Both the position numbers and the translations under genes were made by a program. From a virus: a stretch of 36,214 bases of DNA. The DNA is taken from IMG/VR virus record IMGVR_UViG_3300002144_000390, positions 1-36,214 of that record, one strand, 5' to 3'. Positions within the stretch are counted from its first letter, which is position 1, and each line of letters opens with the position of its first letter. This document shows, piece by piece, positions 30,479 through 36,214 of this stretch. The notes beneath the pieces are model-generated. The model saw only the letters and a program-made list of their open reading frames with translations. It was not told the DNA's origin and did no database searches.

Positions 30479-32599
30479 TCAAACTCCTAATGGTTGTTGT
30501 TGGGGTTGTTGAGGGGGTTGGTTCATTTGTGGTGGCATGGGCTGGACACCCACAACCTTGCCCATCTGGTCACGAATGACCTGCTTGGGGGCGCTCATGG
30601 CTTGCATCATTGCGTCAAGCTTTTGGGCGATTACGTTAGCTTCGGGGCCTTGTTGGCTTTGCTGAAGACCACCACCCACAACCATCGGTATCGGTATGGG
30701 CAGCTCAATTCCAAGGGGGTAAAGCGACACCATTGCATCTGCTAAATCTTTGCCAGCACTTGCCCGGCGTTGCATTGAACCCGCGTTCTTTTCTTCAATC
30801 TCAGCCTGAATTCGACCCACCTCCGCTTGCTGCATCGGGTCTGGCTCTTTGGGCTTCGTCATTTCCTGTTTGGCCGCGTTAATAGCTTGGTCAAATACGC
30901 CCTCAATGCTCTGGAAGCCCTTAAACCCTGCCATGAACCACTTAGACATCTCAAGCAACAAAGGCGCGGCGGCGGGCGCTGTTTGCACCACGGCACCCGC
31001 TTGCTGCAAGAACTGACCTAGCGCCGTCAATGCCTCGGTGCGCGACTCGTTCTCGGCCTTACGGTCGATAAACGCGATGCTGTCGGCCTGTACTTTGACC
31101 CGATACTTAGCCACCTCGGGCTGTTTAATCAGGCTAATTGCCTCTTGCGCGAACTGCGCGTCGGGCGAGGCCATGATGTTCGAGCGCATCGCAATGGTTT
31201 CAGGCTGAAAGTGTCGCGCAATAATCTCAGCCTTAATGGCTAAAGATTTCTGCACGAACTTGGCCACGTACATCTGTTTTAACTGCACACGGGTCGAGCC
31301 AAACTGTGCCTTAATCTGCTGCGCACCGAGCGTCTCGCTCGCCTTGGTGTTGCCGCGCATGATGTCGCTGATGCCCAGCACCTCGTAAATCTGACCCTTG
31401 ACCTGTTCGCGCAACATGACGAGCTTTTCAATCACCGCAGCGACTTCAGCAACGGGCAACCAGTCAATCTTTGACTTTAAGCCACCGCTCTCAGCGAACA
31501 TCGCCCAGTTGTCCACGGGGATTAACTGATTCTCAACCGCGTCGTTCAACATCCTCTGCACACCTTCGGCAGACTTGTCGTAGATGCCGACGACTTTCAT
31601 CGCTCTGGTCAAATAGCTGATGCGGGTGTTAATTTCATCGAGTTGTTCAAATTGATCCTGCGCCATGATGTAGTCAGCGCGTGGCACAAATTCAAGCGTT
31701 GTCGCGTTCGCAATCAAAGGCTGCGGGCACGGCCAGAAATCATCTAACTGCAACGGGTCATCGCGCTCATCAAGCAGAAAATCGCAACCCTCGCTGTACC
31801 AAACCACTTTCTTGGTGCGCTTGTCCCAAATCTCCCACACCTCGGCACGCTGCCACGGGTCTTTAGGTAAATCCACACGCTCAACATTATTGGTCTGCTT
31901 TAAATTCGACTTGATCGGCACACGCTTGCCAATGTCTTCACCAAAACGTGTCACCAACTGTTCACGGGTCATATAAACCCGACGTCCTACCCACCTAACT
32001 TCTTCCCAAATCCTTGCGGGTGAGTACAAAAAGTCGTCCCAGTGGACATAATCTAACGGGGCATCCTCATCGGATATACGCTCGAACTCCCCTGCCGGAC
32101 TCATCTCCATACCCGTCATCGGGTCAGTCACCGCATCGTACTGCTGCATCTCGGTGTCTACTGAGTATCGCGCCCAGACCTGACCCAAGCCAATCGTTGT
32201 CCAGTCCAATATCGAGTACTGAATCGCAGCGTTTGAGGTGCTTCCATCGGTTTGCACATCATTATTTAAGATGCGCTCTAAAATCTCCGCCCCAACTCGG
32301 CTCGCCTCATCATTAAAGTCGTCATACAAACGCTTAACATCCGCCTTGGGCGGCTGGGCGTACAGCATGCTCATCACAACCTGCATGCTCGACCAAAATA
32401 AGTTCACACGGAATTCACCCTCTTGATCCGCAGGGCGCTTGTCTAAATACCGCTCGTTAATTCGAACAGCACTCTTGCGAAACTTCTCCATGAACTTCTT
32501 GGACGCTTTGAGCTCGGAGCCCCAGAGCGCGGAGGTACCCTTCTCGCCCTGTCCAAAGTCTTCAGCGTTCTCTACGCTCGTTGCAATATCTGTGCTCAT
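30479..32599 (-). CDS. Portal protein
   Basis: This 706-residue protein, by position directly after the large terminase and by size, is the dodecameric portal. Supporting features are SMLYAQPPKADVKR and WFRVNLFWSSMQVVM-like entry segments near residues 70-95, the acidic wing, the hinge-like ADYIMAQDQFEQLDEINTRISYLTRAM stem region (in two parts) and a Gln-rich C-terminal barrel (PPQMNQPPQQPQQQPLG) of the P22 kind. The ATG at 32599 follows the terL stop by two bases; an in-frame TTG at 32644 lies within terL and is rejected. The C-terminal Gln-rich tail could enter the capsid. Confidence 0.88.
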   Translation of the reverse strand: MSTDIATSVENAEDFGQGEKGTSALWGSELKASKKFMEKFRKSAVRINERYLDKRPADQEGEFRVNLFWSSMQVVMSMLYAQPPKADVKRLYDDFNDEASRVGAEILERILNNDVQTDGSTSNAAIQYSILDWTTIGLGQVWARYSVDTEMQQYDAVTDPMTGMEMSPAGEFERISDEDAPLDYVHWDDFLYSPARIWEEVRWVGRRVYMTREQLVTRFGEDIGKRVPIKSNLKQTNNVERVDLPKDPWQRAEVWEIWDKRTKKVVWYSEGCDFLLDERDDPLQLDDFWPCPQPLIANATTLEFVPRADYIMAQDQFEQLDEINTRISYLTRAMKVVGIYDKSAEGVQRMLNDAVENQLIPVDNWAMFAESGGLKSKIDWLPVAEVAAVIEKLVMLREQVKGQIYEVLGISDIMRGNTKASETLGAQQIKAQFGSTRVQLKQMYVAKFVQKSLAIKAEIIARHFQPETIAMRSNIMASPDAQFAQEAISLIKQPEVAKYRVKVQADSIAFIDRKAENESRTEALTALGQFLQQAGAVVQTAPAAAPLLLEMSKWFMAGFKGFQSIEGVFDQAINAAKQEMTKPKEPDPMQQAEVGRIQAEIEEKNAGSMQRRASAGKDLADAMVSLYPLGIELPIPIPMVVGGGLQQSQQGPEANVIAQKLDAMMQAMSAPKQVIRDQMGKVVGVQPMPPQMNQPPQQPQQQPLGV

Positions 32600-32601
32600 T
32601 T

Positions 32602-33939
32602 TTAACCGATCCTGTTCGACTGTTGGGGGCCGCAACTTTCCCAAAGATCATTTAAAGAGAACGCGTAATGCGCCCCCCTATCTTTGCGTGGCGGGGGCGT
32701 CGCTGTGGTGGTGATCGCCTTGGCTACTTTCTTTGCAACTAGCGCAAAATATCTAAACGAATCCGATGCGTGAGAGTGCGCGTCGTGCTTGGGCTTTTGC
32801 CTAAATGCCCCCGCCCGTTCGTCCCACTCTCGGCAATAGGCTCTCAAGTGCTCCACACCCTCGTAGGTGCTTTGCTCGTTGAACCAGCAATACGGTATGA
32901 CTTGGCGTGCGGCCTCAATCCCATCTTGTAATCCCATCTCGGGGACTAGCTTGGGGTTAATGCCTTGCTGCAAGAACGTCTCAATCATCGAACGGCCCGT
33001 CTGCAAGCTCTTGGCTTTCGCGTCGTGGGGTAACCACACGGTCTCCACCTTGTACGGCAGCGCCTTGATCCACTCGATGTAATGACTAATCGACTGGCTG
33101 TTGGCTTCGTAGAAGTCAATTAGCCTGTAGCCCTCGGATGTGGTCTGCCAGACCCACCAGCTGCACGAGTCGGTGTAGCCCAAGTCGGCCACCACCTCCA
33201 CGGGCAGGTCTCGGTCTACGGGCCAGTCTTTGACCCTTCCCTCGTCGTAGAGGCGACCAATCTCTTTGGCCCAGTAGGCGCCGGGGATCGCCGCGTCAAA
33301 TGAGCACTCGAACTCGCGCAGGTACGCGTCTTCGGTCATTTGGGCCTGTGCGTCGCGCAATTCGTCTGGGTGCAATAGGTTTGAGGTTGACGCTTTGACC
33401 TCAATTAACATGTGCGTCTCGGGGTTCATGCGGGCCTCTTCGCGCAGGGCCCAGAACATATTCTTACCTTTAGGTGTGCCCGCGAAGATAGCCCAGCCAC
33501 GTCTATCAGCCAAGGCGGGGCGCAGTACGCTATACCATACCGTAGGTCTCATATCGCCTACCTCATCGAGCACCACGCCATCGAAGTACAGGCCACGCAA
33601 GCTGTCTGGGTTATCTGCGCCCGCAACAAATATCTTAGCCACCCCACCCGCTGATTTGAGGCTGATAGTTAATTCTGATTCGTTTGGTTTTCCAACTTGA
33701 TAGGGCTTGCTGAGCTCTTTAAGGTAGCTCCATGCCACGCGCTTGGCCTGTTCACGGAACGGGGCGAGGTAGGCGAATTGGGGGCTCGGACGTTTAGTCT
33801 CCAGCGCACCCAAGATGAGGTCAACACATGCCGCCACTGTTTTACCAGCTCTGCGGTGACAGACGAGGGTTGTCCACCTTTTGCCACGGTTATGTAGCTC
33901 TACACCGAAAGGGCGCGGTTCGTATTCAGTAAGAAGCAA
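32602..33939 (-). CDS. terL: Terminase large subunit
   Basis: This 445-residue packaging motor has an ATPase domain with Walker A CHRRAGKT (27-34) and Walker B GVVLDE (121-126), and coupling motif FAGTPKGKN (152-160). Its nuclease domain has Asp252 (VADLGYTDS) and a final acidic site in HDAHSHASDSFRYF. It starts at TTG (33937-33939): the frame has no earlier ATG, AAGGA lies five bases upstream, and the first residues (LLTEYEPRPFGVELHNRGKRW) are the usual start of this family. Transcribed from the terS side with a 199-base gap in between. A minor start codon in a single-copy motor gene could limit its expression. Confidence 0.95.
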   Translation of the reverse strand: MLLTEYEPRPFGVELHNRGKRWTTLVCHRRAGKTVAACVDLILGALETKRPSPQFAYLAPFREQAKRVAWSYLKELSKPYQVGKPNESELTISLKSAGGVAKIFVAGADNPDSLRGLYFDGVVLDEVGDMRPTVWYSVLRPALADRRGWAIFAGTPKGKNMFWALREEARMNPETHMLIEVKASTSNLLHPDELRDAQAQMTEDAYLREFECSFDAAIPGAYWAKEIGRLYDEGRVKDWPVDRDLPVEVVADLGYTDSCSWWVWQTTSEGYRLIDFYEANSQSISHYIEWIKALPYKVETVWLPHDAKAKSLQTGRSMIETFLQQGINPKLVPEMGLQDGIEAARQVIPYCWFNEQSTYEGVEHLRAYCREWDERAGAFRQKPKHDAHSHASDSFRYFALVAKKVAKAITTTATPPPRKDRGAHYAFSLNDLWESCGPQQSNRIG

Positions 33940-34138
33940 AGTAATCCTTAATAGTCTTTTCTATTTGGAAATTACAAAAATTCCATAGGCCCGTGGGGGG
34001 CAAAAACACACACCCCGCCCACGCCCTCGAGTGGGGGGTGGGGTCTAGGGTTTTCCCTAAGCTATAACGCATCAACATAGGGTAAACCCTTGCAGTTTGT
34101 TGCATCGCAACAAGACCCGCTGTTTTGTAATCCGCAGG
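33940..34138 (-). promoter_or_regulatory. Intergenic terS-terL leader with repeated palindromes
   Basis: This 199-base gap has, in minus-strand order, the hairpin TTGTTGC-ATC-GCAACAA-type (34097-34113), the palindrome AGGGTAAACCCT (34079-34090), and TTAGGGAAAACCCTAGACCC (34060-34041), which repeats the element after the repressor. A C/G-rich run (about 33990-34045) follows. No T-run terminator is seen. It may control terL expression relative to terS. Confidence 0.45.
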
Positions 34139-34705
34139 TCATGGGCCTAACAGCCCCGCCGTTGCTGGCTCTACGCCCTGCCCTGCCTCGCCCTGCTCCC
34201 TTGCTTGGACGTCTTCGGCGTCGAGCACCAGCCCGCCCCTGCCACTGCCCAGCCATGACAAGCTGACAGCCAGCGGCGTGCCGTCGGCTCCTGTCACCTC
34301 TGAGCGTTCGCGCCAAATCTTGGGCGCTCTGTTGTTCAGCCAGTAACGCTGGGCGTTCACGTCTGGCGGCAATGTCTCGTATGTTTCGTGCGTTTCCTGC
34401 TCGCCGTTGGCGTGTGTCACGACTTTGCGCGTCGTTTTGCGCGTCTGGCCAGTGGCCCGCAGGTAGAGCGCAGAGGCCACGGCCGTGTCGGCAATGATGC
34501 GCTCTTGACTTAGGGCCTCAGCTAAATCAAGATTTTTTGCTTGCCAATTGTACAACTGAGTTGTGCTTACACCAAACTGAACCGCGATATCGTCACGGGT
34601 AAAACCAGCACGCACAAACTCGCGGGCCTTGTCAATCATGTCAGGCCGAAACAATGAAGGCCGACCGCGTTTAGTTGGTTTCGATGTGGTTTGAATTGCA
34701 CGCAT
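34139..34705 (-). CDS. terS: Terminase small subunit
   Basis: This 188-residue DNA-recognition subunit has an N-terminal basic segment (TTSKPTKRGRPSLF), a helix-turn-helix (residues about 21-55: DMIDKAREFVRAGFTRDDIA, then FGVSTTQLYNWQAKN), an oligomerisation helix (LAEALSQERIIADTAVASAL) and the WLNNRAPKIWRER segment common in phage small terminases. The C-terminus is Gly/Ala-rich with an acidic stretch. It is the first gene of the late operon and the natural target for a late promoter in the region 34706-35072. It should bind the pac or cos site; no such site was identified in the window. Confidence 0.85.
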   Translation of the reverse strand: MRAIQTTSKPTKRGRPSLFRPDMIDKAREFVRAGFTRDDIAVQFGVSTTQLYNWQAKNLDLAEALSQERIIADTAVASALYLRATGQTRKTTRKVVTHANGEQETHETYETLPPDVNAQRYWLNNRAPKIWRERSEVTGADGTPLAVSLSWLGSGRGGLVLDAEDVQAREQGEAGQGVEPATAGLLGP

Positions 34706-35072
34706 TTCTTATCACACAATGAAGTTATATACAAACTGGAGTATAAACCACGATTGAATAAAACACACGTTTTAAGCGTTTTAATTTACGGGCGCATATA
34801 CCCATAGGTTGATTTTATTTAAATCGCTCCACGCTTTATTTAACGCGTTTAAAGGGCATAACTCGCGTATCGCACAAACGAGGCCGCACCAATACACTCG
34901 CATCAATAACGCAAATAATCGCGTACAGGCCGATTTAAAGCGTTTTAGAGGGTATACGAAATAACGAATACAACGCTTGTTTGTATGTACATACTTATTC
35001 GTTTTCGCATACAATCAGGAGGCAGTACGCGTTACACGCCGCGCCTTTTGCGTGATTTTTGGATAAATCAAA
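34706..35072. promoter_or_regulatory. Divergent control region between terS and the right-end gene
   Basis: This is a 367-base AT-rich gap. It holds a tandem repeat CGTTTTAAG-CGTTTTAAT (34768-34785) with a third partial copy at 34941, an inverted pair TTTAAATCG (34818-34826)/CGATTTAAA (34931-34939), the palindrome GTATGTACATAC (34983-34994), and a TACAAT -10-like hexamer at 35010-35015 without a good -35. The strong ribosome site AGGAGG (35017-35022) is followed by no start codon at usual distance. I could not fix a late promoter for the terS operon. Confidence 0.5.
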
Positions 35073-36214
35073 ATGACTACATTATTGTTATCAGCACCCG
35101 CAACAACTACAGCACCCGCCAACATCATTCAAGACTTGCTGGGCCTGCTCGACATACGCCAACACCCAGACAATTTTTACAATCAGTTCGCGCCGTTACT
35201 CGATGCCCTGACAAGCGAAGTACCTTGGTTCAAACGTGAATTTGAATCAATCATGCACCGAGCAATTTCTTCGATTATTTATAACGACACACAACGCGCT
35301 TTCATTACAGACTGGCGCCAATTAGTTATTGAATGGCCTCACGTATCGGACACGGACCCGCTACGCATTGCTTACACACGTAACAACGCAGACGGCGAAC
35401 GCAACCGCCAAACCATAACCACGCTGGGCCGCTACCTCAAACGTCACGCACCTACGATGCCAGACAACTTGATTCGCGACATAGTGGCCTTGAACACCCC
35501 CGACAAGATAGCAATCACATTTGAATTGGGCGAAATGCTTCAAGCCATACAAGACGGGCCGCGCTCATGTATGCAGAGCAGGAACTGGAGCACCTCTGAC
35601 CACCCGTACAACGTTTACGCCCCTGAGTTTGGCTGGGGCATGGCGATACGCACGGGCCAAGACGGGGCCATCAATGGGCGCTGTTTAGTCAATATCGCAA
35701 ACCCTGAAAACAAGCACTTTGTGCGCTCATACGCTCGCCAAGACAATTACAGCGAATCGGACCAATCAATCGAGGCGTATCTGTTTGCGAATGGTTACAT
35801 GCACCAATCGAGCTGGGCCGAGGACACCAAGCTGGCCCGCATTCGCGCAGGACGTACTTTCGTCATGCCCTACGTTGACGGGCGCAACACCCGCGTGACC
35901 GAGTATGAAGATTATTTCAAATTGAGAGAAAACGGCGAGTATGAGGCGTGCTCCACTTGCGGCATTCTCGAGATGTCCGAGTACCACTGTCAACATTGCA
36001 ACGCCGACGTAGACGAAGATGAAGATTACTGCGACGCCGACGGCGATTTTGTATGCGACAACTGCCTTGACAACCGATACACAAGAGCAATCAGCCAATA
36101 CGGCGAAGAAACATATGTGCGCGATGGCTACTACACCGAGACACGCGAGGGCGAATACTACGATGACAACTACTTAAGCGACAACGGCATTGTTGAGCTG
36201 GAGGACGGCACGTA
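35073..36214 (+). CDS. Cysteine-rich acidic protein of unknown function, 3' end outside window
   Basis: The frame is open for 380 residues to the window edge. Residues about 150-270 contain GPRSCMQSR, DHPYNVYAPEFGWGMAIR and GRCLVNIANPENKHFVRSY, a combination I recall from uncharacterised phage proteins. Residues 293-331 form a zinc-ribbon-like cluster: C293-x2-C296, C306-x2-C309, C320, C328-x2-C331, separated by very acidic linkers (DVDEDEDYC). The end is rich in Tyr and Asp and closes with DNGIVELEDGT, a phrase echoed near the C-terminus of the left-end protein (AQGLVQLPDGR). It could be a nucleic-acid or protein-binding early protein; no enzyme motif is seen. The ATG lacks a strong ribosome site; a GGA lies about 9 bases before it. 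It is read divergently from terS. Confidence 0.8.
   Translation, partial: MTTLLLSAPATTTAPANIIQDLLGLLDIRQHPDNFYNQFAPLLDALTSEVPWFKREFESIMHRAISSIIYNDTQRAFITDWRQLVIEWPHVSDTDPLRIAYTRNNADGERNRQTITTLGRYLKRHAPTMPDNLIRDIVALNTPDKIAITFELGEMLQAIQDGPRSCMQSRNWSTSDHPYNVYAPEFGWGMAIRTGQDGAINGRCLVNIANPENKHFVRSYARQDNYSESDQSIEAYLFANGYMHQSSWAEDTKLARIRAGRTFVMPYVDGRNTRVTEYEDYFKLRENGEYEACSTCGILEMSEYHCQHCNADVDEDEDYCDADGDFVCDNCLDNRYTRAISQYGEETYVRDGYYTETREGEYYDDNYLSDNGIVELEDGT

Noticed and set aside
34985-35239. 84-codon ORF spanning the AGGAGG site
   Set aside because: Its ATG lies upstream of the ribosome site, and it overlaps the well-supported gene at 35073 in another frame.
1-36214. Circular closure of the window
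   Set aside because: Joining 36214 to 1 leaves the right-end gene with a short unrelated tail and the left-end peptidase without its N-terminal metal-binding part, so the genome probably continues outside.

Overview
The window looks like most of the genome of a temperate, tailed phage of podovirus type, in its free (unintegrated) arrangement. The virion genes follow the order terminase, portal, scaffold, capsid, adaptor, beta-propeller tail protein and ejection proteins, with a transglycosylase-bearing internal protein and no tape measure, tail tube or sheath gene. I therefore infer a short-tailed virion of the general BPP-1/BcepC6B kind. A tyrosine integrase followed by a tRNA-derived attachment core, together with a CI-type repressor, makes it temperate. 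The tRNA fragment and general gene style point to a proteobacterial host, perhaps Burkholderiales; that host guess is inference. Both ends cut through genes and do not join convincingly, so part of the genome lies outside the window.

Layout. 1-1254 (+): the C-terminal part of a zinc-peptidase-like protein, a tiny membrane protein, a pair of 42-bp direct repeats and a small unknown gene. 1255-1459: a dense cluster of a 7-bp repeat, a candidate replication origin. 1460-3708 (-): a Cro-like HTH protein and a primase-polymerase/helicase. 3709-3853: divergent control region. 3854-4501 (+): a CI-like repressor whose S24 peptidase active site is lost. 4560-12302 (+): terminator, early promoter, then a tightly packed operon of DNA metabolism genes (Cas4-like nuclease, ssDNA-binding protein, family A DNA polymerase, VRR-NUC nuclease, SNF2-like helicase, DUF3310) ending in an excisionase-like gene overlapping the integrase. 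12303-12885: attP and a structured non-coding stretch.

34705-12886 (-): one long late operon read right to left: terS, terL, portal, a small beta-rich protein, a 21-residue-repeat protein, a small protein, scaffold, major capsid protein, then (between two strong terminators) a 72-residue protein, tail adaptor, beta-propeller protein, GNAT acetyltransferase, internal/ejection proteins, collar-domain tail fibre, fibronectin-type protein, two membrane proteins (holin candidates), lysozyme and nested Rz/Rz1 spanins. 34706-35072 is a divergent control region, and a cysteine-rich, acidic, unknown gene runs off the right end.

How it works together. The CI and Cro-like proteins share almost the same recognition-helix residues and probably compete for operators between and downstream of them. 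Replication functions are split between a leftward arm (primase/helicase) and a rightward arm (polymerase and nucleases) on either side of the repressor. The most unusual items are the repressor that appears unable to self-cleave, a virion-operon protein made of 25 repeats of exactly 21 residues with a superimposed 11-unit period, the TGCACCA cluster next to the primase gene, and the capsid gene isolated by terminators. No RNA polymerase, reverse transcriptase, CRISPR array, antibiotic-resistance gene or toxin gene was recognised.
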